Assembly: GCA_963678705.1 (NCBI GenBank)
Contig: OY783210.1
Span: forward strand, 19,469,331 to 19,533,330
Direction: 5' to 3'
Source of the DNA: Panorpa germanica
Taxonomy: Eukaryota; Arthropoda; Insecta; Mecoptera; Panorpidae
Length of the DNA stretch: 64,000 bases
Of the stretch, positions 49,808 through 62,100 are shown in pieces. The notes under the pieces were generated by a model, which ran no database searches, had not been told where the DNA came from, and saw nothing but the letters and a program-made list of their open reading frames with translations. Both the position numbers and the translations under genes were made by a program. Numbering within the stretch: position 1 is the first letter of the stretch; each line of letters begins with the position of its first letter.

Positions 49808-49813
49808 ACATAG

Positions 49814-50245
49814 CGTTTGAAGGCCGAAATTGCAAAGAAACGACCTCATATGGCAAAGAATTTTTTTTTGATTCATCAAGACAACGCACCGTGTCACAAG
49901 TCAATCAAAACAATGGCAAAACTACATGAATTGAACTTCGAATTGCTCCCACATCCACCGTATTCGCCAGATTTGGCTCCCAGCGACTACTGCCTGTTCG
50001 CAGACCTGAAAAAAATGCTCGCCGGTAAGAAATGTCGCACGAATGAAGAGGTTATCGCTGAAACTGAGGCCTATTTTGAGGCAAAAGATAAATCGTTCTA
50101 CAAAAGTGGTATTGAAATGTTAGAGCGGCGCTGGAATGATTGCGTTGCTCTTGATGGAGATTACGTTGATGAATAAAGGTAATTTTGAACCAAAAAAACT
50201 GTGTTTTCTTTGTTCGGTCCGGTACTTTTAGCCCATGTGTTATAT
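49814..50245 (+). pseudogene. Mariner transposase, C-terminal fragment with 3' end of the element
   Basis: An open frame of about 120 codons to the stop at 50174-50176. It carries HQDNAPCHKS and HPPYSPDLAPSDYCLF, and exactly 34 residues separate the second and third catalytic Asp, the DD34D spacing of mariner. The C-terminus matches the family in layout (NEEVIAETEAYF, ERRWNDCVALDGDYV). The first catalytic Asp, the DNA-binding domain and the 5' end are absent; TAG sits just upstream of the frame and nothing mariner-like precedes it. After the stop, GGTCCGGTACTTTTAGCCCA then TGTGTTATA looks like the 3' terminal inverted repeat. The open part shows no internal damage, so truncation seems more recent than decay. 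Cannot transpose. Confidence 0.88.
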
Positions 50246-53149
50246 AGTTATAATAATATATAAAAACCTTTTATTACTATTTTTAGCATTATATTCGTCA
50301 TTATTCTAAAACATATTGATTATATACATATAAGCGACTATACACAGTGGCAAAATGCCCATATACCATATATTAAAGTATATGTCTTTCTCTTTATCTC
50401 AAAACTTCGACCCTGGTAATTTTGAGTTACGATGCGGTTTAATGTACAGAACTTCGCGAGTCTAATGTTTACCAGAGTGTGGAGATTAAAATGTAGCGAC
50501 ATTTAAGTTGCAGGTCTAAACATACTATACCAGTATACTCGTTCAAACAAACAAACATTAATATATACTTTAAGTATCTATATGTATATGTCATATGTTT
50601 TACATAAACAGGAAATATTTTTTGACAGGGAAAAAAGATTTTCGGGCCAATAAAGATCTTGTTGGTGGACAGAAATACGAATGGAACGAAACAGAACCGC
50701 AGAGAAACTTCCGGAAGCAGAACCACGTGATGCAAAAGTAAGAAAAAGGTTTGCAAAAAGAAAAGAGATAGTAAGGGATCTCTAATTAATGAAACTAGGT
50801 ATTATGAACTGGAAGACAAAAGCAGAAAATACGAAAGAATGAAGAGAAAACATAAATGGGAACATGACTTTATAAAATGATGATAATCAAAATTTTGCTG
50901 ACTGGCCCCGAGATATGACTATATCAAAAATGTTGACAAATGTTTTCTATAAGGTAAAGTTTTATAAAAATTCGACTATGTACAGTATATTAATAATTTA
51001 ACTTACATTTGTTCACATGTTGCCAGGTTGTCCACATTGCAGACGTAACCAATGCTTCGGGCCCTGCTCCTAGAACAGAAAATGTGGGATTGTAAAATTT
51101 TGATTTATATATTCTTCTTCACATTTATCATTAGAGCAGCACATACGCGTGAGATACTGGGTAATACCGTCCTTAATCATTTCGGTTTTTAAAATCACAC
51201 CAGTTTTATACTTAATTAAAACTTATGATTAGTCTTTGATATTTGCTGTATTTAAAAAAAGCAATAAACCGCAGTAAAATTTGTATTACTTTTTGTAAAA
51301 TAATGAAATAGACTTACATTACAAAAATACCACGCGGTTCTGAGTACCTAATGCACAAGCCCTTGCAGTAACAAAAAAGCTACAAAAGCTAGAAATTACT
51401 ATAATATTTTGCTAGAAGCACCACGCTAGCTACTATTTAATATTTAATAACCAGGCTGGTTTAAAGCAGCACTGCAAACTTTTAATTATTTTTTGATAAT
51501 TTTTTTATCTATAATTTATCAATTAATAAGATTATTTTATTTTGTTAATCAATATTGAACAACGTAGCGTTTCAATAGACATTATGAATGGAATTACGTA
51601 GTTATAATTCATATTAGTTTAATAGATTAATTTAATTACTAAGACTTGTAAGACTAAATGAAGTCTTGGATCAGAACATTTCATAAATGCAAGCTGTATG
51701 AACCACGGAGTAGTTTAAAAGTAATTAACCTTAATATTAGTTAATGCCTTTATGTTAAAATACCCTGACAGTAGTCTGACACGTAAAATTTAAAGGACGA
51801 AAACATAAAAATATACTTAATATAACATTTACTTAGATAGATAAGAATAGATATATGAAATCCATCAGGTAGCCTAATGTTAGAAGGAGATAGATATAGA
51901 ACTAGAACGGACAATCAACATCTAATATAACATGTCAGTCTGAAAACGGAAGACTCTAAGAGATTCTATGTAAATTCATCCTTATATCGCTATCCTTTTA
52001 GAAGAAAGGGATCGTGGATCTAGGATCTGTCTTCCCTAATCTTAAGGAAGTGGGTATTTTGTATGTCAACCATTCCACTTAGGAGACACTCCAGAAATTC
52101 CCGCGTTAACTTTGTCCGTAAGCCACTGATATGTGGCGCATATTTTGCTCTCAAATTATATACAAAATGGTAACCGTTTAGTATGTAGATATTTTCACAG
52201 ATATACTTTGACATGGGTTTGAAACCTTTTGTCTTGACGCTAAAATAATAAAATTAATAGACGATACAAAAATAAAATATATTCAGGGGAAGACAGTAAT
52301 GTCAAAAATAGAAGATGTTTATTCCATTGTTTTAAAAATCTCTAAATATTCTGTATATATACATGTTGAGGGTCTAAACTGTACTAGATACAATCGAATT
52401 TGACACTAGATATAGTTCTAGACTATATTAAACAAGAACAAATCACTTAATTGACTCATGAACAAGTCGTTTACACAAATGAACGAATTTATCCATCTCT
52501 AATCAAAAATAAAATCAATCACTTTTATTAAATTGTTTTACACAACAGAAATTTAACCTCATATTAAAAACAATTTAAAAAACATAAAATAGCGAGCAAA
52601 ATGCATAATGCAGTGGAAAGTGCAGTAAATAGCACGCAGATATTGCACCGTTTTAATTAAAAATATGCATACAAAGTGTTTATGTGTAGTATGTGTTTGA
52701 TAAATGAAATAAATAATAAATATTGTGGCGGTAGTTGAATTTAAAATATTGTTTGATAAATAATAAAATAAAAAATGATTTATAAAAGATTTTTAAAACC
52801 AGAGTTCATTAAAAATTGAATTGATGTTATGTGTGTTTACACACAGTGGAGCTATTAGAAGCGCACCCCTATCTGGGCCTATATTTCGGCATATCGCCAA
52901 GTACTGCTCTCCTACGACAATATTTTCCTGCATAAAGGCTAATCTGATTTCTTTTCTTTTTCACAACCCGCGAGTTCTAATATAGAAAGAAAAATTAGGA
53001 AAAATAAAAAGTGTAGATTTAATTTTGTAGTCAATTCCAAAAACTAGGTCCTAATGGCAAGAAATGGACTCCAAAAGGTGGTGCAACAGACTTCGCAGAC
53101 GCTTCCTGTTAACACCCCCTTTTTGATTGAGAAACCGAAATTTATAACT
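50246..53149. other. Intergenic with a purine-rich tract (50630-50880), no supported gene
   Basis: The purine-rich part lies opposite the 95-aa minus-strand frame 50469-50756, which I consider chance. A less AT-rich patch at 52845-52920 has no recognisable content. The rest is AT-rich. Confidence 0.35.
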
Positions 53150-53275
53150 GCAGTAGCCATGAATAGATCATTCTTGTTGTCGGGATATAAAGTATAAGAA
53201 GAAGCAGAACAATATTAGGGGCGATAAAAGGCTATGTGCATAGGAAGCCCGAGAAACTATATTAAAAATAAAACT
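53150..53275 (+). repeat. Dispersed repeat family C, copy 2
   Basis: GCCATGAATAGATCATTCTT ... GGGGCGATAAAAGGCTATGT then GCATAGGAAGCCCGAGAAAC. Same orientation as 26491-26636. Followed within 100 nt by the SINE-like head module. Confidence 0.6.
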
Positions 53276-53364
53276 AGGTCCTTGAGGGTCATTTTCTTTT
53301 TTAATAAAGCGAATTATAACCACTTTTCTCAGTATATTAGTACATATACAGTGTATTATTTTGA

Positions 53365-53455
53365 CTGTTGTGTCTTCGGGTTCGATCCCCGCATCATAAT
53401 AATATTTTCTAGGTTTAGTGGTTATCAAGTTAAATTAATTATGTACATTTATAAT
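53365..53455 (+). repeat. SINE-like head module, best + copy
   Basis: TGTGTCTTCGGGTTCGATCC then CCGCATCATAATAATATTTT, CTAGGTTTAGTGGTTATCAA and GTTAAATTAATTATG. The GGTTCGATCC is a pol III B box. Same unit as 5121-5230 (-). Confidence 0.6.
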
Positions 53456-53511
53456 CATAAGCTTAGTGGTGTAAAGTGGCATAAAGTGGCATAAACGCAG
53501 TGGTGTAGCCA

Positions 53512-53598
53512 CATATATGAGGCCAGACATCTCAAATACACTAACATAGTAGGAGTTCGTCAGTGATAGGACTCAGGTTCGGAAATAGGCCGACGTTA
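53512..53598 (+). repeat. SINE-like tail module, copy 5
   Basis: ATATATGAGGCCAGACATCT ... AGTTCGTCAGTGATAGGACT then CAGGTTCGGAAATAGGCCGA and CGTTAA. Here tail and head are in the same orientation, unlike at 5.0-5.2 kb. Confidence 0.65.
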
Positions 53599-54239
53599 AA
53601 ATTTTAAAAAAATATACAGTATATTATTAATAAATTTTTTTTTAACTAAAATAATAAATATTCTGCAAATATTTTAAAACAAAACACAACTTTCTTAAAA
53701 CACTATTATTGTTAGTTTGTTCACTTTAATTTATTATCCGAAACATCCGAACTTTTATACAGTTTCTTTGTTAAATCAAATAGTAAAACATGGAGTAAAT
53801 CTACAAAGACTGATTACAATTGCTTTTATCTCAATAAGTGTTCGTTTAAAAAGCTAGGCTTTATCCTAGTTTTACAGTAACAGCAAACGTCTCCAGTGAA
53901 AAGGATTATTAAGGATAATCATTAGTAGCGTGCGACACAGTTTAAACATAAAGAATATAACAATCTATCTCCTTTAAGAACTTCGAACGTAGACACCAAC
54001 AAATGAAGATCGATTGAGCTCATTATTTATTTCGGAATATACTCGTGGATCATTGTGTGCTAATGAGGTATTTACACATTTTTTTGTTATGTAAATGTTA
54101 TATAAACCATTCAATTGTTTTATAAACTTAAATTCAATAGATTTCTTTCTGTTTTTGTGCTCATATATAATTTATGTGTTATGTTGTTATGTGCAACCTA
54201 CCTCTAACCTCAGGTTACGCGCAACCTCTAATATTTCGT
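53599..54239. other. Intergenic, nothing recognised
   Basis: AT-rich sequence without coding signal or matched repeat. Confidence 0.35.
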
Positions 54240-54648
54240 ATATTTAAAAATTTCATAACTTTCCAATCATTACTTTATGAATTACAGAAGTTTTAGTGAC
54301 GCTACTTTTGTATTTTTCAAAACAATGGAAAAATCTAAATTTCGTTTGCTGATAAAGCATTGCTTTTTAGAACAGGTTCAATATACGTTGTTCCCCCTAT
54401 AACCCATCAATTTTTTCCCATCAAGAAGCAGTGTAAAATTAGAACACGAAATTGTTTTTGATCCATTGTTTTGAAAATAACAAAAGTAGCGTCACTCTTA
54501 GCACAATAACTCAGAAACTACTGAATAGAATATCATGAAATTTCAGCAGCTGTCTTTTGAAGGTTAGTATTAACTGAAAAAAAGGTGACTGCAATAAAAC
54601 TAGCGCCATCTATGTGTTAGGCCCGGGAATTTTCAGCCCATGTGCTAG
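54240..54648. mobile_element. Palindromic mariner-like derivative
   Basis: Left arm (about 54245-54344: TAGTGACGCTACTTTTGTAT, TTTTCAAAACAATGGAAAAA) is the inverse of the right arm (about 54447-54550: GATCCATTGTTTTGAAAATA, ACAAAAGTAGCGTCACTCTT, then ATCATGAAATTT). The right side then ends in GCGCCATCTATGTGTTAGGC, CCGGGAATTTTCAGCCCATG and TGCTAGG. That ending resembles the 3' end of the mariner fragment at 50.2 kb (GGTACTTTTAGCCCATGTG). No ORF. The left terminus was not identified. Confidence 0.6.
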
Positions 54649-55880
54649 GTTCTGAAGTAATACGATAATTATCATGATTTGAACCTTATATGTATAATTT
54701 AATCCCAATGATGATGATGAATAAATAATATTCAGCAATTTCATTAAAAAGTAATTTTTTTTTTTTTAATTTCACTTTAAGCATACTTTATAGGGCTTTA
54801 ATTAAAATACAAATATATTTCTTTTATCCATTGTAAATCTGTTCAATGAAATTCGATATTTTTCCATTAAATGTTTCCCCTCTTTTTTAATTAATATGTA
54901 TTTATCTGAAGACATTCCAATATCAGCATTAATTAGCATCCTGTGCGGGCCCCTAATCCAATGCCATCTCTTGCGTGTAATTTGAACTGACGTACTTGCT
55001 GTATAAAAATAACCTATTTTGCAAATAAATGACTACTTTGTATCAGATTCAGATACGACCGTATAATATTATCTAATACTGAATTTATAAATAAATTTTG
55101 TTGTAAATTTTGCAATATAAAAAATCTCAAATATTGATTCTAAAATGAAATTTAAAAAATGAAATTTACGACTACTAATTCTACGACTATTTACAATATC
55201 TCATTGAACTCTAGACGAAGTCTGAGCGAAAACGGAACTACTTTACTCAGACTGTTCGAATATTAGTTTAATATCTAGCACTATATAAACTTGTTTAAAA
55301 AGCTTTATTTGACTTCAAAATTGTAATTTTATAACTAAGTTTGCCTTCAAAATTTATTAACCTTAAATACATGAAACTTTATTTAGCAGGAAATTATTTT
55401 AATATTTTCTCTTTTAAAATTATTAATATTCTATATTAAATGTTTCTAGTTTCATATTGCATTTCTTTTGTATAACATTTTTATAATACACACTGTTAAT
55501 ATAATACGCATATTAAGATGAAGATAACGTATATATACAAAACTATATATAAAACTTTTCTCAGTTAAGTTGTTTTTTTTTTTTGAGTGTTTACTTTAGT
55601 GTATAAACTATTAAAATTATCAAAATATCTAAATAGAAGTTAAAGCTTTGAAGTATATAAAGCTTTCTGCTTTTATAAATTTAAGCTTTCTTCATACATA
55701 GGTAAAAACAACCCTTACAAAAATATTCTCTTTAGGTATCCATGACCTAATTACACCAGAGATATAAGGGTTGATCCACACTAAGTATTAGTAGGGGTTT
55801 TAAGCATATTTTAATGACATCAAAGATCTTATTTAAAAACAGGTATGTAACATTCTACAATTCATTTGTAAATTTGTATA
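54649..55880. other. Intergenic, nothing recognised
   Basis: AT-rich sequence with no supported gene or matched repeat. Confidence 0.35.
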
Positions 55881-55936
55881 CAGAGTCGGCTTTAGCGGGT
55901 GGCAAGCAGGGCAACCGTCCGGGGCCTCCGTCTTGT
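55881..55936 (+). repeat. GC-rich transposon terminus-like fragment
   Basis: CAGAGTCGGCTTTAGCGGGT then GGCAAGCAGGGCAACCGTCC and GGGGCCTCCGTC. Phrases of the kind CAG..GCGGCTTTAG...GGGCAACCGCCCGGGGCC are typical of hAT-like element ends in animals. No opposite end or duplication seen; the short frame across it is chance. Confidence 0.35.
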
Positions 55937-56192
55937 AAGTGCCTCGCGCATTCGCGAAACAACCCAAGTAGAACAATTCATTACAATATATGTATTTAAA
56001 TCTCGCGCCTCGCGCTTTAGAAATCCCACTAGAATCACTGCGTATATCTTTTAAGGCGTACCTTAGTTTATCATCATTAATATTTGTCGTCTTTGTGCTT
56101 GTTAACTTTTATAAATCTTCCAATATAAAATTCTACAACTCTACATTTATTTATTTATAACTTTTGAAATATAAAATGTTAAATATATATAA

Positions 56193-56228
56193 AAAATGTT
56201 TGATGGTGGCTATGACGAATAAAAGTCA
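56193..56228 (+). repeat. Solo LINE 3' end
   Basis: AATGTTTGATGGTGGCTATG then ACGAATAAAAGTCA is identical to the 3' end of the LINE at 29.2 kb, followed by an AAATAAAT-type tail. Upstream similarity fades within about 40 nt, so this is a severely 5'-truncated insertion. Confidence 0.75.
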
Positions 56229-56452
56229 TGGCAAATAATTAAATAAATAAAAAAAAAACAATATTAATAAGGGGATAGTTTATCAGTAGAAAGTGTAATT
56301 TTGTAATTTGTTTTACATAACGATGACCTCGCATGGGGGGTCGAAAGCTGCTGGTATGTTTTTATAATACAGTTAAGATTTCTATGATAAAAGGGTTGTT
56401 TTCTTGAACATATACATAGGAAATTGAATCGCGGTTATAAATCCTTACCTGG

Positions 56453-56456
<4 letters not shown>

Positions 56457-56528
<72 letters not shown>
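56457..56528. repeat. (TA)n microsatellite
   Basis: About 36 TA units. From here to 57800 the sequence is AT-rich without supported genes; the 86-aa minus-strand frame 57618-57878 is Leu/Ile/Tyr-rich chance sequence. Confidence 0.95.
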
Positions 56529-56533
<5 letters not shown>

Positions 56534-57800
56534 TACATTTAGAAGATATTGTGTTCTATTACTAACTTTAGAACATTAGATAAAAATAACAATATCACCT
56601 TTTCTCACAAAAATATTGCGTTTTTTTATTGATTTATAAAATCCATAAAATGACCGCCATTGTTGAAAGAGCCTATTTGTACATACAAACAATAGCAGAA
56701 GGCAAAACAAAACGTTTTTATCCATAGTTCTCGGTCAAAATAAAATCTCTGTTCAAGTATAAAGTCGATAAAATGGCGCCCATTATATGAGATACATTCC
56801 TTTGTAATATTTCGAAATTGTTTAACCCTTTATAACTGGCAATTGTTCGAATGTATTAATACGCATTTATTTATTATAAATTTAAATGTGTATTTATCAC
56901 AGCCTTTCAGTTCCAGAAGATAATAAGAAAGTATTTGAAAGCAGAGAAATCTGAAAAATTCAATTGATTTCATCATAATGTGATTTGTTAATGGTAATTG
57001 TAAATATACGTATTATTTTGGTGGTAACCACTATCCAATGCTGAAGTTGTACACGAATGATTGGGTCAGCGTCGTCCATCGCGGGTGGTGCATTAGATAT
57101 CGCATACAACAATAAAGGAGTGTTAATTAATTAATATTACACAGCAGGAACTCAACCTGAATAATACTTAACATTAAGTATTACAACACAAATAATTATA
57201 ACTGAACTGTTCACATAAGAACCTCATAACATGAAGGTATTTCAATATCGAACTTAAAGTTCACAGAGTTCTAACTAAATACCGATAAACTATTAAACTA
57301 GTGCATTAGTAATTCAAAATGGATGCGGTTTCTTAGAGAGTCTGTTGTTATGCACATCAGATAACATTTATGACTATGTTTAATAGTGCAAGAGCAAACA
57401 CATAGCATAGAACATAGAACATACTCCAACAAGTCAAACAAACAAACAACAAAAAGAATAACCCAACAAACTTACAAAATAGACAAAAGCTAGAAAATAG
57501 GAAGTAGAAGAACATTCAAAGTTTAGCAGATATTTTAATCGCAGAAAGTTTTGTGCAAGTTCTATTGTATGCAATGTCTTATATAACAATACACTTGTGA
57601 GCAATTATGATTCTCTCTCACTTATAAACAATTAATGTTAATTTACGAGTATATAAATCGAATAAGTTTAACCCATGTAAAAGTAGGAAAATTGAATTAA
57701 ATTTTATATGTGATGGTATCAAATACAGGGCATTATTATTAATACATTTTAAATATATTAATATCACTATGAATAATATAATAACAAAATAATATACTAA

Positions 57801-57850
57801 TATTAAGCGCCGAAAAAGGACCAACGTCCTAAGAAGCTTGGCAAGTAATA
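57801..57850 (+). repeat. Dispersed repeat family C, short relative
   Basis: TATTAAGCGCCGAAAAAGGA then CCAACGTCCTAAGAAGCTTG resembles TATTGGGTGCGATAAAAGGC, TAAGTGCCTAAGAAGCCCGA at 26.57 kb. Confidence 0.4.
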
Positions 57851-57951
57851 AATTATAAAAAAAATTACGTAGTGTCATAAAATGCTAAATTAAAATTAGG
57901 ATTGTAAAAATTAACAAATATACTAATGTTTAATTAAAAAAACGATTATAA

Positions 57952-58494
57952 AGCCCTCCGCACACGATGCGACTGGTTGCAACCTTAGCCAGAATCTGCC
58001 CAAAGCGAATGTGATTACAACTGTGGTGTTAGTGAGATATTGAACGTGTATACGAGTGAGATAAAACACGAAGAAAGGCACACGAGTCGGCTGATTGCAA
58101 ACTAAAGGAGAAACGAAGTTTTCAATGAAAACGAGCACGAGTCATGTCGAGCCGTGTATCGTGACTCTATAGATTTTTTAACAATAGCAGAACAGGGGAT
58201 TCTATTGTGTTATATTTGATTATATGTATGTATTTAAATACTATTCGTAAACATCTCTGTTGATGATATCATCAACAAAAGCATGAAACCAACAATGCCC
58301 TGCGACCGAGAAATATAGTCGCTGAATATATGCTCAAAACCAGTTTCAAATTAGTTTTGTTACATTTGTGCCGTGTGTTTTATCTCACTCGTAAGTACGT
58401 TCGTTCTTTAACTAACAGCACAGTTGTAATGACATTCGGTTCGGGCAGATTCGGGGCTAAGGTTTGCAACCAGTAGCGTCGTGTGGTGAGGGCC
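57952..58494 (-). mobile_element. Foldback MITE with long terminal inverted repeats, copy 2 (inverted)
   Basis: Left end AGCCCTCCGCACACGATGCG; right end on the minus strand AAGGCCCTCACCACACGACG. Flanked by TAA (57949-57951 and close to 58495). The interior is the reverse complement of 17062-17553, including TGTCGAGCCGTGTATCGTGA and AACATCTCTGTTGATGATAT; the latter contains an extra GATGATATCATC palindrome absent from copy 1. No transposase; a 71-aa minus-strand frame inside is chance. Confidence 0.8.
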
Positions 58495-58519
58495 TTAATG
58501 TACATCATCAATTTATTTT

Positions 58520-58587
58520 ACTAACAACTAAACCTAGAAAATATAACTCGGATCAAGAGATTAAACCCCAAGACACTGCAGTCTGTG
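58520..58587 (-). repeat. SINE-like head module, minus copy
   Basis: ACTAACAACTAAACCTAGAA then AATATAACTCGGATCAAGAG and ATTAAACCCCAAGACAC on the + strand is the complement of the head module. The B box is mutated (GGGGTTTAATC). Confidence 0.5.
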
Positions 58588-59109
58588 TCTTAATCTAGTA
58601 ATTTATAATTAATTTTGTTATAACCATACAAAAATGTTTATTTAAATTTTAATTAAAACACATAAAAATGCAACACATAAATTATCTTAAAATAAATTTA
58701 AGCCATTCGTTTTTGATTGGTTCAAATAAATATTTATATTCCTCCGTATTTAATTTCAATAGTAATTAAATTCGAACAGAAAATTAATGTAAAGTGAGCT
58801 AGCTATATATATATATATACTCGTATGTAACTGAATCTACACCAGCAGAAGCAATTGCAGTTGCAGCTGCAGCTGGCAGATTGATTAGAAAGGAGAATAT
58901 TGGTTTTTACTAAAACCGTTAGTACTATTTCCCTATAAGATGGAATATATTATTTTCCAATCTAAAAGTTCTTTAGAGTAATTTATTTTCGTGCTGCAAA
59001 AGAGAATTTCTAGAATTAAAACCGAGTGTTACACTTTACGAGCTCAATTGTTTAAATTGCTTTTTAAGATATACACGAGCACCAACCAGTATATTAGAAG
59101 TTATTTATA
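58588..59109. other. Intergenic, nothing recognised
   Basis: AT-rich, with a short TA run at 58801-58820 and a GCAGTTGCAGCTGCAGCTGG patch near 58857. Confidence 0.35.
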
Positions 59110-59110
59110 C

Positions 59111-59158
<48 letters not shown>
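59110..59158. repeat. (TA)n microsatellite
   Basis: About 22 TA units preceded by TACATATACAT. Confidence 0.95.
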
Positions 59159-59161
<3 letters not shown>

Positions 59162-62100
59162 GATGTTAAGATTTGAAATCGTCATCAATAACTAGGTTAT
59201 ATAATTAGAATAACAACCATTTTGTCATTAGGAAAACTAAGTTTATTACAACAAATTACAAGCTAAGCTTTTAACACTCCATGCGAGGTCATCTTCAGGT
59301 AAATAAAACTAATATCTAGCACACTATTTACTACTATCAATACTGATCCCAACGGTATAAAATTTAAGCGAAAAAACATTTAAAGAAAACTGAAAAAAAT
59401 GTTTTTCTATGTTCTTATCGAAAAGATATAGTTAGTTTTCGTCAAATAACTAAATATTTGTTATGAAGTAGAAAATAACTAAACCGAAATCGTCCATAAA
59501 TAACGTTCCTGGAAGAACACACACACACATTCTATAACGATGTCTGTTACAAGAATACATTAAAATTGTCATATAATGATAATACAAATGTTCTCTATAT
59601 AATTCAAATATTACCGGATAAAAGTAAACCTTAAATCAAAATCTTAAAAAGAAATCTCAAACATTAAATTTATATATTATATCAATTAAGACACAATGTA
59701 GTTACAATGAAAATGAAACGACAATCAAATGTTTATCAAAGAATATTTAATTAATGCCATAAAACGGTTTTCGTTAAAGCAATTAGCTTTGAAATCAGCA
59801 TGTTATAATGCTAATGAATATATAATCGTGACGATAGGCCATCGATCGATATAACAATGTTCAGTGGTTTGTTACAAAAGTAATTACAAATGTTTTCACG
59901 ATTTTATGACTTTAATTTCGGGTAATGAAATAATTGGCACTTGGTAACTAGCTTAATTACTGGAAAATACAAAACAAAATGATCATTTATATGTATTTAA
60001 TCTTTTATATAGAAAAGGAAAAGTAAAATTTTGAATTTGGAATTTTACTTTATTATAAGTATAGTAACAAAATTTTAGTAAAAGTACATTGTTGTTTTGG
60101 TGTGACCTTCACAGCCCACGAGATATTTGGTTCATATACAGCAAATAAAAAAACAGGAAAAGTTGTTTTTTACATATTTAGAAAATAGCTTATATAAGCA
60201 ATAAATCCACAAAAGCGATTATTCACAAAACATCAAAATAACATAAAAAAATCAAAATAAAAAATGTTATCAATTTTTCAAACGGTTCTTGTTTACAAGA
60301 CAGTATTTTTCTCTTATCTATACCATTCATATTACGCTCTCATTTGTCATATTCATTATATATATACCGCATAATAACGTTAACTTCCTGTTTCCGGGAC
60401 TTTGGCCAATGTATTCATGGTGTTATTATTGTTGCTTCGTTTTTGCTTGCAGGATTTAATGATTTTTTTCGAAATGTTGTTTTATTTTAGATACGTAATA
60501 TACTATATACTATGTTATATATTATAGCTATATACAGTTATAATGTACACGTTTTTATATACTACTATATGTTATGGGCTGTCGGAGTTAATTGTTATGC
60601 ATTGCCAGCAATATTCCGCCCTCTATATGTGGTACAATTTCCGTCCGGTGGCGCATCATTCGCTAGGTTCCTCCACTACTCATACTGACTAAACAGAAGC
60701 ATGGGTTCTTATAAGAAAAGATATGCATATAATACGTTATAAGTTCATCGTGGAATTGCCAGAGATTTTGGGGACTCATTTCGCGTTCGTGGCGAGAAGA
60801 GCTCTTAAAAATAATCTAAGGCAAATTGAGCAATATGGGTTTTTGAAAATCGATAGTAGAAAGAACTCTTTAAGTGACATTATAGCTAGGCGAACATTAG
60901 TGAGGTTATGTAGATGTACCTAACTAATGAAAAATATATAACATAGATGTATAACTATTTACGTAGCAGATACGTTTATTCGGGACATTTTTATTTTTCA
61001 CGTCCTGTGTCAAATAATTGATTGTCAAAAAAACTACAGAAAAATTAGTAAATTATGTAAAATAGCCAACACCTAACTTATAATTATAGGATTCAAGAAA
61101 TTATGCGAAAAATTTAACTATCATGTTTTTTTTCTGAATCTGTTAAAACACTATAAGATGCATATCCACTACAATTAAAACCAATTCTGATTCCTTGACA
61201 GTATATGCATATTGTACGACTATAGATTATACACCTAGTGCCAAATTCCTTAATAACTACCTAACTAGGAATATATTACTAATTTGATTATTAGAAAGAG
61301 GAATGTACGAGTATGTTGTGTTGTATATATACTAGGCGCTGATATAATATCACATCTTGTTCCTTCTCTGTTCTGGTTCTTTTGATGTTAATATAATAAA
61401 TTATTGTATGTTAGTTATAAATTATGTTAATATTAGCTAGTATATCTTCACATGCAGGTAGAACCGACTGTTGTAATTAATTATAGTAACAGGGAAAACT
61501 AATTATTGTAAAATATTGCAGTGATATCATATCAATTTGATTTCATAGATTGTTTTCTTTAGTGAACTCGTAATAGAGTATTTAGAGAAATAGTTTTTGT
61601 TTAATTTTAATTTAATAATGTGTTGTATACTTAATGCAAAACACAAGTAACCTTTGAAATAGCCGGACTTTAACTGTTATATAGTAAATATGGTTTCTAC
61701 GTCATAATTTTAATTGCAGAACTTTTATTTTATATTTAATTTGATTGTAAACGGATATACTCTTAGTTAGTTAAAAAGAATTCACTACAAACTTAAAAAA
61801 TATAAGTTGTATAAGTTTTTGCAAAGTGATATTTGCTCGTTGGTTCTGACTGATGTTTTACATAATCAAATAAGGATACCAGTATACTAGTTAAACATGG
61901 AATCTCATAAATTCTTAACTAAATATTATATAAATTAATACTATTTGCATACACTCATATAAAACTACCAGCTCTTGTTTACGAAAGCTTCTATGCATTT
62001 ATATCACGATAGCTGGCGACTGCTGCTGCTAGACGCGACTGCTAACTTCACAGAGTAAATTACTGCAAATATTGTCCTAATTAAATATTTACATATTCAT

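Noticed and set aside
53365-53400. tRNA gene suggested by GGTTCGATCCC
   Set aside because: No upstream A box at tRNA spacing, no acceptor stem, and the block is one of several dispersed copies; treated as a SINE-like head.
57923-58138. 71-aa minus-strand frame within MITE copy 2
   Set aside because: The frame follows the inverted-repeat arm of the element and has no counterpart in copy 1.
10301-59176. Frames with long Tyr-Ile repeats (10301-10510, 34628-34810, 58991-59176)
   Set aside because: They are translations of (TA)n microsatellites, not proteins.
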